In this document: piece by piece, positions 25,386-33,029 of the stretch | Layout: each line of letters opens with the position of its first letter | Position numbering within the stretch: the stretch's first letter is position 1 | From: Herbidospora sakaeratensis | GTDB taxonomy: Bacteria; Actinomycetota; Actinomycetes; Streptosporangiales; Streptosporangiaceae | Length of the DNA: 64,000 nt | NCBI RefSeq assembly: GCF_001570525.1 | Contig: NZ_BBXC01000007.1 | Span: 351,085 to 415,084, forward strand | Reading direction: 5' to 3' | The notes under the pieces: generated by a model | Databases searched by the model: none | What the model saw: the letters and a program-made list of their open reading frames with translations, nothing else | What the model was told of the DNA's origin: nothing | Program-made: the position numbers and the translations under genes

Positions 25386-26249
25386 ATGCTGAAGCGCGCC
25401 TCCTGGCTCGCCCTCGTCGCGGCGCTCGTCGTGACCGTCTTCCCCTTCTACTGGATGATCCGGACGGCGCTCACCCCGGCCGCCGACCTGTTCCGCGACT
25501 CGACCGCGCTCTGGCCGTCGAACCCGACCCTGATCAACTTCACCCGTGTGCTCGGCCTGGTCTCCTCCGAGGAGGCGCGGGCGGCGGGCGGATCGGGCGC
25601 CGAGATCGACTTCCTGCTCTACACGACGAACTCGCTCGTCTACAGCGGCCTGATCGCGGTCGTCCAGACGTTCTGCTGCGCGATGGCCGGCTACGCCTTC
25701 GCGCGGTTGCGTTTCCCGGGGCGCGACCTGGTGTTCGGCGTCATCGTGGCGGCCCTGATGGTGCCGCCGATCTTCACGCTGCTGCCCAACTTCGTGCTGG
25801 TCAAGCAGCTCGACCTGGTCAACACCTTCCCCGGGCTGGTGCTGCCGAGCCTGCTCATGACGCCGTTCGCGGTGTTCTTCCTGCGGCAGTTCTTCCTGTC
25901 GATCCCGCGTGACGTCGAGGAGGCCGCGACGCTGGAGGGCGTCGGCCGGTGGGGCATGTTCTGGCGGATCGTGTTGCCGATGAGCCGGGGGCCGCTCATC
26001 ACGATCGGGCTGACCACGATCGTGTGGAGCTGGAAGGACTACCTGTGGCCGCTGCTCGTCGGCAAGGCCGAGGAGACCCGCGTCCTCACGGTCGGCCTGG
26101 GGGTGTTCCTGCAGCAGTCGCCGAACCGGGCGCCCGACTGGACCGGCCTCATGGCGGGGTCGGTGTTGTCGGTCGTCCCGGTCCTGCTGCTGCTCGTCTT
26201 CCTGGGCCGGCGGCTGGTTCAGTCGCTCAACTTCTCCGGCATGAAGTAG
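25386..26249 (+). CDS. ABC sugar transporter permease, MalG/LacG type
   Basis: A 287-residue second permease 12 bases after the first, behind AAGGAG. Six hydrophobic segments are seen, with FPFYWMIRTALTP in the first external part and the EAA loop DVEEAATLEGVGRWGMFWR followed by IVLPMSRGP. It forms the channel with the preceding permease. The last 31 bases overlap the convergent Gfo/Idh/MocA gene. Confidence 0.92.
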   Translation: MLKRASWLALVAALVVTVFPFYWMIRTALTPAADLFRDSTALWPSNPTLINFTRVLGLVSSEEARAAGGSGAEIDFLLYTTNSLVYSGLIAVVQTFCCAMAGYAFARLRFPGRDLVFGVIVAALMVPPIFTLLPNFVLVKQLDLVNTFPGLVLPSLLMTPFAVFFLRQFFLSIPRDVEEAATLEGVGRWGMFWRIVLPMSRGPLITIGLTTIVWSWKDYLWPLLVGKAEETRVLTVGLGVFLQQSPNRAPDWTGLMAGSVLSVVPVLLLLVFLGRRLVQSLNFSGMK

Positions 26250-27379
26250 CGCAGTGTCGCGGCGTCGAGGGGCGGCACGTCGAACGGCGTGCCGCCGTCG
26301 CGCAGCGACAGGGTGGCCAGGTAGCCGGCCGCGACGCTCATCCGGGCCGCCACCGGCGAGGTGTCGGTGGGGCCGCCGTGCCGGGCGAACCGGAGGAACT
26401 CCTCCATGATCGCCTCGTCGGCGCCGCCGTGCCCGCCGGTCGCCGCCGGCACCCGGTACGTGTGGTCGGGTTCGCGGCAGGCCGACTGCCCGCTGTTCCA
26501 GACCTGCACGACCGAGCCGGGGCCGTCGCCGAGGTTCTCCAGGCGGCCGTGCGTGCCGATGACGGTGTAGTTGCGCCAGTAGTCGGGGCTGAAGTGGCAC
26601 TGCTGGTAGGCGGCGATGACGCCGTTGTCGAGGCGCATGTTCATGACCGACACGTCCTCGACGTCGATGAGGTGGTGCAGGCCCGTCGACGCCGACGGCG
26701 GCCAGGGCCACTCGCGCAGCCAGCCCTCGGCCGGGGGTGTGCCCGGCGGGCGGCGGTCGAGGTTCCCGTACATCATGAGATCGCCGAAGGCGCTGACCCG
26801 TTCGGTGTAGCCGCCGGCCAGCCAGTGGATCACGTCGAGGTCGTGGGCGGCCTTCTGCAGCAGCAGGCCCGTGGTGCGGCGGCGGTCGGCGTGCCAGTCC
26901 TTGAAGTAGTACTCGCCGCCGCGCCCGACGAAGTGGCGCACCCAGATCGTCTTCGGCTCGCCGATCTCCCCGCGCGCGATGACCTCGCGCATCAGCCGGA
27001 CCACGCCCATGTGCCGCATGTTGTGGCCCAGGTAGAGGCGGGTGCCGGTATCGGCGGCCGTGCGCAGGACCTCGTCGCAGTCGGCGATCGTGATGGCGAG
27101 CGGTTTCTCCAGGTAGACGGCCTTGCCCACGCGCAGCGCCGCGATGGCGATCTCGGCGTGGGTGTCGTCGGGGGTGGCGACGAGCACGGCGTCGACCCCG
27201 TCGTCGTCCAGCAGGTCGCGGTAGTCGGTGAAGGCGCGCTCGGCGGGCAGCCGGGTCAGCGCGGCCGGGTCGGTGTCGCACACGGCGGTGATCCGGCACC
27301 CCCGGCCCGGGCGGTGGGCGGTCGCGGCGAGGGTCGAGCGTTGTCCGGCGCCGATCACGCCCAGGCGGAGGTCGTGCAT
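26219..27379 (-). CDS. Gfo/Idh/MocA-family NAD(P)-dependent oxidoreductase
   Basis: A 386-residue cytoplasmic dehydrogenase from ATG 27379. The N-terminal Rossmann motif is LGVIGAGQRSTLAA, with AVLVATPDDTH and the family-defining YLEKPLAIT further on. The C-terminal alpha/beta domain has HDLDVIHWLAGG, likely carrying the catalytic histidine. Members oxidise or rearrange sugars and inositols; some, such as GH109-type relatives, cleave N-acetylgalactosamine by an NAD-dependent route. It is co-oriented with and just downstream of the third DUF4832 gene, suggesting that it processes the released sugar. Substrate unknown. Confidence 0.9.
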   Translation of the reverse strand: MHDLRLGVIGAGQRSTLAATAHRPGRGCRITAVCDTDPAALTRLPAERAFTDYRDLLDDDGVDAVLVATPDDTHAEIAIAALRVGKAVYLEKPLAITIADCDEVLRTAADTGTRLYLGHNMRHMGVVRLMREVIARGEIGEPKTIWVRHFVGRGGEYYFKDWHADRRRTTGLLLQKAAHDLDVIHWLAGGYTERVSAFGDLMMYGNLDRRPPGTPPAEGWLREWPWPPSASTGLHHLIDVEDVSVMNMRLDNGVIAAYQQCHFSPDYWRNYTVIGTHGRLENLGDGPGSVVQVWNSGQSACREPDHTYRVPAATGGHGGADEAIMEEFLRFARHGGPTDTSPVAARMSVAAGYLATLSLRDGGTPFDVPPLDAATLRYFMPEKLSD

Positions 27380-27388
27380 GTCGCGTCC

Positions 27389-28708
27389 TTAGTGCGTTCG
27401 GCCGAGGGTGAGCCAGCCGGTCAGTGTGCTGTCCTGGCCGGCGTTGGCGAAGCGTAGCGGCACGCCGTTCCTGAGCGGGTTGGCGACCCGCATGACCAGC
27501 GTGTGGTCGCCCTTCTTCAGCCCGGGGAGCCGGGTGCTCAGCTCGACCGGCGCGCCGGGCAGCACGCGGGTCAGCTTCCAGGACGTCGTCCACGTCCGGG
27601 CGATCCGGCCGTTCCGGACGGCGGCCACCTCGACCGGCCAGTCGTAGGCGAACGGGGCGACCCCGTCGTTCTGGATCTGTACGGCCACCTCGGAGCTCCC
27701 GATCCGCGCCCTGGTGACCCGCAACGAGTAGCCGAGCGATTTGGCGGCGGCCAGCGCGGTGTCGTAGGCCGCGCCGGTGTATCCCGGGCTGAAGGCGTAG
27801 TGGTTGAGCAGCCACGTCGCGTGGGTCTGCGCCACGCTCCCGGCGAAGTCGCCCTCGCAGCCGCCCGAGAACAGGCAGCCCTGCAGCTCGGGCCGCAGTT
27901 CGCCGGCGACCGTGTTGGTCTTCCACTTGTCGGCCGTCCCGGCCTGGTTCATCAGGTCCATGAAGTGCCAGCCCGGGCCGGGCAGCGTCGAGAAGACGAA
28001 CGAGTCGTCGTGGTAGCCCAGGTCGAGGGCCGCGTTGTCGGCGCTCGGGTAACGCACCATCAGGCGGGTCTCGTCGAAGGCCGCGTCGTAGGCGCGCAGC
28101 ACCCGCTGCTGCTGCGCCGGGGAGGCGAACCAGTTCTCGGTGCCCGGGTCGCCGTTGTGCGGCCAGGTGTGCCACTCGCCCCAGAAGCCCAGCAGGCCGA
28201 GCTGGACGAAGCCGATCCGGGGGTCGCCGTCGTAGCGGCGGCCGAGCGCGGCGATGAACGCGTCGAGCGCGGCGGCCAGGCGCGGGTCGTCGTAGTCGGG
28301 CGACACGCTCAGGCCGTCGTTGCCGAAGTCGTCGTACGGCCGGGTGAGCAGTCCCTGGTCGATCAGGAACCGCGGGATGCCGCTCGGCCGGGCGGGATAG
28401 TCGAGGTAGAAGCGGAACGCGGTCTGGTGTCCACGGGCCGCGATGGCGTCGAGCCCCTCCTCCAGGGCCCGCCAGTCGAACCGGTGCGGGCCGGTCATCA
28501 CGGCGTTGAGCGGCAGGTAGAACCACTCCATCGAGTGCGGGAACGTCGCGTAGGCGTCGGCGTACGGGATGAAGCCCTTGAGGGGGTTGGCGGCGGGTTC
28601 CTGGCCGGCGGCGAGCGGCCGCCAGCCGGGGTGGGCCTGGGCCGGTGCGGTCAGCAGCACGGCCGTGATCAGCGCGGCCATGAGAATCCGGGCAGGTCGG
28701 GGGACCAT
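27389..28708 (-). CDS. Secreted DUF4832-type protein without accessory modules
   Basis: A 439-residue protein; start ATG 28708 sits six bases after GGAGG, and the longer upstream frame is antisense to the binding-protein promoter. The signal peptide ends near PAQAHPGW. The TIM-barrel-like part matches protein 2: PLKGFIPYADAY, TAFRFYLDYPAR, VSPDYDDPRLAAAL and LLGFWGEWHTWPHNGDP. The beta domain ends with RFANAGQDSTLTGWLTLG. It has no linker or binding module, unlike the members at 19986 and 21998. It is transcribed from shared element B and followed by the Gfo/Idh/MocA gene. Confidence 0.8.
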   Translation of the reverse strand: MVPRPARILMAALITAVLLTAPAQAHPGWRPLAAGQEPAANPLKGFIPYADAYATFPHSMEWFYLPLNAVMTGPHRFDWRALEEGLDAIAARGHQTAFRFYLDYPARPSGIPRFLIDQGLLTRPYDDFGNDGLSVSPDYDDPRLAAALDAFIAALGRRYDGDPRIGFVQLGLLGFWGEWHTWPHNGDPGTENWFASPAQQQRVLRAYDAAFDETRLMVRYPSADNAALDLGYHDDSFVFSTLPGPGWHFMDLMNQAGTADKWKTNTVAGELRPELQGCLFSGGCEGDFAGSVAQTHATWLLNHYAFSPGYTGAAYDTALAAAKSLGYSLRVTRARIGSSEVAVQIQNDGVAPFAYDWPVEVAAVRNGRIARTWTTSWKLTRVLPGAPVELSTRLPGLKKGDHTLVMRVANPLRNGVPLRFANAGQDSTLTGWLTLGRTH

Positions 28709-28720
28709 CGGGCCTCCAGC

Positions 28721-28775
28721 GAGGTACTTATGAGCCAGCCTTGACAAATTTTCGATGAGCCACATCATTATTCGG
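28721..28775. promoter_or_regulatory. Conserved divergent regulatory element, copy B
   Basis: GAGGTACTTATGA at 28721-28733, TTGACAAATTTTCG at 28741-28754 and ACATCATTA close behind match copy A block by block. It lies between DUF4832 gene 3 (-) and the binding-protein gene (+). The 5' block is only 12 bases from the minus-strand start codon, overlapping the space before its ribosome site, so binding there would affect that gene directly. Confidence 0.7.
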
Positions 28776-28844
28776 GAGAGCCACCAAGGCAAGAGGGAAC
28801 TTTTCTGGCCCCTCGGCCACATCCCCCCAGGAAGAGGTACCTCG

Positions 28845-30197
28845 ATGATCGACAGGAAGCGGGTCGGCGCGGCCCTGCTGTGCGGGTTGCTGGCGCTCAC
28901 CGGCTGCGGCGGCGCCGACGAGGAGCCGGGGAACGGCGGCGGCCAGGTCACCCTCGACTACTGGCTCTGGGACGACAACCAGCAGGCCAGCTACCAGGCC
29001 TGCGCCGACGCCTTCGCCGCCGCCAACCCCGGCATCACCGTGAAGATCACCCAGACGGCCTGGGCGCAGTACTGGCAGAACCTGACCACCCAGCTCGCCG
29101 CCGGCGACGCCCCCGACGTCTGGACCAACCAGGTCTCCTACTACCCGCAGTTCGTCACCAGCCAGCAGATCCTCGACATCCAGCCCTACGTCGAGGCCGA
29201 CAAGGTCGACCTCAGCCAGTACCAGGACGGCCTCGCCGACCTCTGGACCAAGGACGGCAAACGCTACGGCCTGCCCAAGGACTGGGACACCGAGGCGGTC
29301 GTCTACAACAGCGACCTGCTCGCCAAGGCCGGCGTCGACCCCGCCGAACTGGCGAACCTCACCTGGAACCCGCAGGACGGCGGCACGTTCGAGCAGGTCA
29401 TCGCCAAGCTGACGGTCGACTCCAAGGGCCGCAATGGCCTCGACCCCGCCTTCGACAAGGACGACGTCGCCGTCTACGGCTACCAGCCGGAGTGGAACGA
29501 CGGCTCCCAGGGCCAGAACGGCTGGGGCGAGCTCGCCGCCGCCAACGGGTTCGTCTACCTCGACAAGAACCCATGGGGCACCCAGTACAAGTACGACGAC
29601 CCCAAGCTGATCGAGACCATCGGCTGGTACAAGGCGCTGACCGACAAGGGCTTCGCGCCGAGGTTCGACAAGCAGTCGACGCTCGGCATCGACGCCGTGA
29701 TGAACTCCGGCAAGGCCGCGCTGACGATCGCCGGCTCCTGGACGATCAACACCTACCTCGGCGAGGGCGCCCAGCAGAAGTTCGCGCTCGCCCCGCTCCC
29801 GGTCGGCCCGACGGGCACCCGCAAGAGCGCCATCAACGGCCTCTCGGACGCGATCTGGGCCGGCACCGAGAACAAGGACGCCGCCTGGAAGTGGGTGAAG
29901 TACCTCGGCTCGGCCGAGTGCCAGAACACGGTCGGCGACAACGCCGTGGTCTTCCCCGCCATCAAGAGCGCCACCGACCGCGCGCTGGCCGCCCACCAGG
30001 CCAAGGGCCGCGACGTGCAGGTGTACGTCGACTACACCACGACCCCCGGCGGCACCTTCCTGCTCCCGATCACCGACCACGGCACCGAGATCAGCCAGAT
30101 CGTGCAGGACGCCCTGCAGTCGGTGATCCTCGGCCAGATCAGCCCCGCCGACGCCCTGACCAAGGCGAACCAGCAGGTCAACGCCCTGTTCGTCTGA
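28845..30197 (+). CDS. Extracellular sugar-binding lipoprotein of an ABC importer
   Basis: A 450-residue lipoprotein from ATG 28845 behind AGGAAGAGG. The lipobox is LALTGCGG with the acylated cysteine near residue 20. The mature part is typical of family 1 sugar-binding proteins: LDYWLWDDNQQASYQ, GDAPDVWTNQVSYYPQF, YGLPKDWDTEAVVYN and GKAALTIAGSWTINTYLG. It should deliver an oligosaccharide to the permeases at 24486 and 25386. It shares regulatory element type with them and is followed by the GH36 gene, so imported substrate is probably an alpha-galactoside (inference). Confidence 0.93.
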   Translation: MIDRKRVGAALLCGLLALTGCGGADEEPGNGGGQVTLDYWLWDDNQQASYQACADAFAAANPGITVKITQTAWAQYWQNLTTQLAAGDAPDVWTNQVSYYPQFVTSQQILDIQPYVEADKVDLSQYQDGLADLWTKDGKRYGLPKDWDTEAVVYNSDLLAKAGVDPAELANLTWNPQDGGTFEQVIAKLTVDSKGRNGLDPAFDKDDVAVYGYQPEWNDGSQGQNGWGELAAANGFVYLDKNPWGTQYKYDDPKLIETIGWYKALTDKGFAPRFDKQSTLGIDAVMNSGKAALTIAGSWTINTYLGEGAQQKFALAPLPVGPTGTRKSAINGLSDAIWAGTENKDAAWKWVKYLGSAECQNTVGDNAVVFPAIKSATDRALAAHQAKGRDVQVYVDYTTTPGGTFLLPITDHGTEISQIVQDALQSVILGQISPADALTKANQQVNALFV

Positions 30198-30204
30198 ACA
30201 TCCC

Positions 30205-30231
30205 GCCCGGCGGGACAACCTCCCGCCGGGC
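30205..30231. terminator. 11-bp intercistronic hairpin after the binding-protein gene
   Basis: GCCCGGCGGGA at 30205-30215 pairs with 30221-30231 around CAACC. No T-run follows. It probably protects the highly expressed binding-protein mRNA or attenuates GH36 expression. Confidence 0.5.
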
Positions 30232-30257
30232 CCCGTCATCCCGTCTTGAGGAGAGCC

Positions 30258-31742
30258 ATGCCCCTGCTCGTCGACCTGTCCGGCCGGGTCTTCGCGGTCG
30301 AACCGACCGGACCGGCCCCCGTCGAGCCCGTCGCCGGCGGCCTGATCCTGCCGCCCGGCCGGGTGGCGGTCCTGCACGGTCTCGGCGACGCCCTGTTCTA
30401 CCGGCACGGCCAGAACTCGTGGAGCCCCTGCGGCTGGCGCCGCCTCAGCGAACCCCCGCTGCGCATCGCCAACCCCGAACGCCGCCTGACCGCCGACGAC
30501 ACCGTCTGGGACGACCCGTCCCGCCACCACTCCTCGGCCGTGGCCGCCCTCCAGGGGCCTGACGGGAACGTGCTCCTGCTGGGCGCGCTCGGCCTGGGCA
30601 CCCCCCGGCTGAGCGCCGACCACGACACCCTCGCGGGGTGGTGCGAGGAGGACGGCGCGCCGTGGTTCCTGGCGTACGGCCCCGAGCGGGAGGTCTTCGC
30701 CTCCTACACCCGGGAACTGGCCGCGCGGCTGGGCAGCAGCGACCGGCGGGCGGGCAACGTCTGGTGCACCTGGTACGCCTACTACGAGGGCATCACCGAG
30801 GAGCAACTCGGCAAGGACCTGGCCGGGCTGGCCGGGCTGCCCTACGACGTCGTCCAGGTCGACGACGGGTGGCAGCGGATCGTGGGGGACTGGGAGCCCA
30901 ACGACAAGTTCCCCTCGGGCATGGCCGCGCTGGCCGGGCGGATCGGCGCGGCGGGCATGCGGCCGGGGCTCTGGCTGGCGCCGTTCATCGTGCTGCCCGG
31001 GGCCGAGCCCGACCCGGAGTTCCTGCTCCGCGACGCGGCGGGGAACCCGGTCGAGGCCGGGCACAACTGGGGGGCCGCCTACTGGGCGCTCGACCTCACC
31101 CACCCCGGCGTGCAGGAGCATCTCCGGGGCCTGATCCACCGGGTGGTGCACGAGTGGGGCTTCACCTATCTGAAGCTCGACTTCGTCAACGCGGGGGCGG
31201 TCCCGGGGGTGCGGCACTCGGGGGCGGCGCGGGAGCAGGCGTACCGCGACGGGCTCCGGCTGATCCGCGAGGCGGCCGGGCCCGAGGTCTACCTGCTCGG
31301 CAGCGGCGGCCTGCTGCTGCCCTCGCTTGGGCTGGTCGACGGCATGCGCAGCGGCCCCGACGTCGCCCCGATGTGGGCCAACTACGCCACCGACGATCCC
31401 TCGGACGCGATGGCCTACAACGCCGTCGTGAACTCCCTCCACCGGTTGTGGCACGCGCCGCTGCTCCAGGTGGACCCCGACGTCGTCTACTTCCGCAGCC
31501 GGTTGAACCTGCTCACCGACGCCCAGATGGCCTGGTTGCAGGACCTCGCCGCGATCTGCGGCTTCCGGGCGGTCTCCGACCCGCCCTCGTGGCTCAGCCC
31601 GGCGGAGCTGGAGCGCCTGCGCGCCTATCTGACCGACCGGCCGGAGATCGTCCAGGGCGGCCGTTACCGCTTCACCGTCGACGGCCGCGAGGTCGACTTC
31701 ACCGGCGCGCTGAGCCCCGGCCAGCAGTACCCGATCTCGTGA
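30258..31742 (+). CDS. Glycoside hydrolase family 36/clan D alpha-galactosidase
   Basis: A 494-residue protein from ATG 30258 behind GAGGAG. No signal peptide, so it acts in the cytoplasm on imported sugar. Clan D motifs are clear: YDVVQVDDGWQ, GLWLAPFIVLPG, YLKLDFVNAG with the nucleophile aspartate, and GMRSGPDVAP with the acid/base aspartate. It is shorter than the classical 700-residue GH36 enzymes and lacks a full C-terminal beta domain. An alpha-galactosidase or alpha-N-acetylgalactosaminidase is the best guess. It follows the binding-protein gene, and the ROK regulator comes next. Confidence 0.88.
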   Translation: MPLLVDLSGRVFAVEPTGPAPVEPVAGGLILPPGRVAVLHGLGDALFYRHGQNSWSPCGWRRLSEPPLRIANPERRLTADDTVWDDPSRHHSSAVAALQGPDGNVLLLGALGLGTPRLSADHDTLAGWCEEDGAPWFLAYGPEREVFASYTRELAARLGSSDRRAGNVWCTWYAYYEGITEEQLGKDLAGLAGLPYDVVQVDDGWQRIVGDWEPNDKFPSGMAALAGRIGAAGMRPGLWLAPFIVLPGAEPDPEFLLRDAAGNPVEAGHNWGAAYWALDLTHPGVQEHLRGLIHRVVHEWGFTYLKLDFVNAGAVPGVRHSGAAREQAYRDGLRLIREAAGPEVYLLGSGGLLLPSLGLVDGMRSGPDVAPMWANYATDDPSDAMAYNAVVNSLHRLWHAPLLQVDPDVVYFRSRLNLLTDAQMAWLQDLAAICGFRAVSDPPSWLSPAELERLRAYLTDRPEIVQGGRYRFTVDGREVDFTGALSPGQQYPIS

Positions 31743-31754
31743 GGGGACCGGTAG

Positions 31755-31779
31755 AATTACGCTTTCTCAAAGCATAATT
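31755..31779. promoter_or_regulatory. Near-perfect palindromic operator ahead of the ROK gene
   Basis: AATTACGCTTT at 31755-31765, CTC, then AAAGCATAATT at 31769-31779: 11-base arms with a single mismatch. This AT-rich site stands out in very GC-rich DNA, begins 33 bases before the ROK start and suggests autoregulation. Confidence 0.7.
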
Positions 31780-31787
31780 AGGGGGCA

Positions 31788-32942
31788 ATGGTGGTGGACC
31801 CGGCCGGAGCCGACGTCAGCAGGCTCCGCGAGCTCAACTCGCTGAGCATCGTCCGGGCGATGCGGGGCCAGCCGCCCGCCACCGTCACCGAACTGGCCGG
31901 CCGCACCGGCCTGTCGCGGCCGGGCACCGACGTCGTCGTGCGCGGCCTGGTGACCGACGGGTGGGTGCAGGTCGTCGAGCCCGACGGCAGCACCGTCGGC
32001 CGCCCGGCCCGCCGCTACCGCTTCAACGCCGGCGCCGGTCACGTCTTCGGGGTCGACATCGGGGCGCACAAGATACTGGTGCTGCTGTCGAACCTCGAAG
32101 GGGAGGTGCTGCTCAGCCGCCGCCTGCCGGTCGACCCCGGCGCCGGACCGGCCGAGCGGCTCGCGGCCCTCGACGCCGCCCTCGACGGCTGCCTGACCGA
32201 GGCCGGGCTCGAACCCGACCGGATCTGGGCCATCACGGTGGGGGTGACCGGCCCGGTCGACGCCTCGGGCCGGACCTCCCTGTTCACGCCGCTGCCCGGC
32301 TGGTCGAGCGTCTCCCCGGCCGACCACCTCGCGGCCCGGTTCGGCTGCCCGATCTCGGTCGAGAACGACTGCAAGCTGGCCGCCGTGGCCGAACGCTGGC
32401 AGGGCGCCGCCCAGGACGCCGACGACATCGTCTACCTGCTGGCGGGCATGCGCATCGGCGCCGGCCTCATCATCGACGGCACCCTGCGGCGGGGCTACGG
32501 GGGCGCCGCCGGTGAGATCGGCGCGCTCAAGGCGCTCCGCTGGTTGTCGGCCCCCGCCCGGCTGGAGAACTATCCCGGCATGCCCGCCGACGTCCATCCC
32601 GACGACCGGGCGGCGTGGGTCTTCGAACGCGCCCGCGAGGGCGACCGCGAGGCCCGGACCGCGCTGCGGCGCTACGCGAAAGACCTCGCGGTCGGCGCGG
32701 CGGCGCTGGTGCTGACGCTCGACCCGCAGGTCGTGGTGCTCGGCGGCGGCTACTCGCGGTCGGCCGACCTGATCATCGACCCGCTGGTCGACGAACTGGA
32801 GCGGCTCGTCCTGCGGGTGCCGGAGGTCCGGGCGTCGAGCCTGGGCGCCGACAGCGTGGCGCTCGGGGCGCTGCGGCTCGCGCTCGACCAGATCGACGCC
32901 CAGCTGTTCGCCGACGGCATGCCCGCGCCGCTTAAAACGTGA
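31788..32942 (+). CDS. ROK-family transcriptional regulator
   Basis: A 384-residue protein with ATG 31788 after GGGGG. The winged helix covers residues 10-75 (RLRELNSLSIVRAMRG, TVTELAGRTGLSRPGTDVVV). The ROK sugar-sensing domain begins with GHVFGVDIGAHKILVLL and has WAITVGVTGPVD, SVENDCKLAA and GMRIGAGLIIDGTLRRGYGGAAGEIG. The usual zinc site (a GEIGH...CxCGxxGC pattern) is missing: after GEIG comes ALKALRWL. It probably represses the surrounding sugar genes and itself. The missing metal site suggests a structurally altered sensor. Confidence 0.9.
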   Translation: MVVDPAGADVSRLRELNSLSIVRAMRGQPPATVTELAGRTGLSRPGTDVVVRGLVTDGWVQVVEPDGSTVGRPARRYRFNAGAGHVFGVDIGAHKILVLLSNLEGEVLLSRRLPVDPGAGPAERLAALDAALDGCLTEAGLEPDRIWAITVGVTGPVDASGRTSLFTPLPGWSSVSPADHLAARFGCPISVENDCKLAAVAERWQGAAQDADDIVYLLAGMRIGAGLIIDGTLRRGYGGAAGEIGALKALRWLSAPARLENYPGMPADVHPDDRAAWVFERAREGDREARTALRRYAKDLAVGAAALVLTLDPQVVVLGGGYSRSADLIIDPLVDELERLVLRVPEVRASSLGADSVALGALRLALDQIDAQLFADGMPAPLKT

Positions 32943-32971
32943 CAAGCCCCCATCCGCGACGTTGACGACCT

Positions 32972-32993
32972 CTGACGGCTGCTTTAGCGTCAG
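32972..32993. terminator. Short hairpin CTGACG-N10-CGTCAG after the ROK gene
   Basis: Six-base arms at 32972-32977 and 32988-32993. It could be an operator as well as a weak terminator; no T-run follows it directly. Confidence 0.3.
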
Positions 32994-32999
32994 GCGGAT

Positions 33000-33011
33000 T
33001 GAAACGTTTTT
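33000..33011 (+). promoter_or_regulatory. LacI-type half-palindrome TGAAACGTTTTT before the isomerase gene
   Basis: The core AAACGTTT is palindromic and resembles the central part of LacI-family operators such as TGAAACGTTTCA. It lies just upstream of the L-rhamnose isomerase start. No LacI gene is in the window. Confidence 0.35.
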
Positions 33012-33029
33012 GCGGTGAGGTGGTCGACA

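Noticed and set aside
24456-28526. Very long open frame of 1356 codons on the minus strand
   Set aside because: It runs antisense through the two permease genes and overlaps the DUF4832 and dehydrogenase genes in another frame. Its translation is rich in Arg, Gly, Pro and Gln without motifs, as expected for the shadow of GC-rich genes.
28728-31454. Open frame of 908 codons antisense to the binding protein and GH36 genes
   Set aside because: Composition is Val/Gly/Gln/Asp-biased shadow with no domain, and it opposes two well-supported genes.
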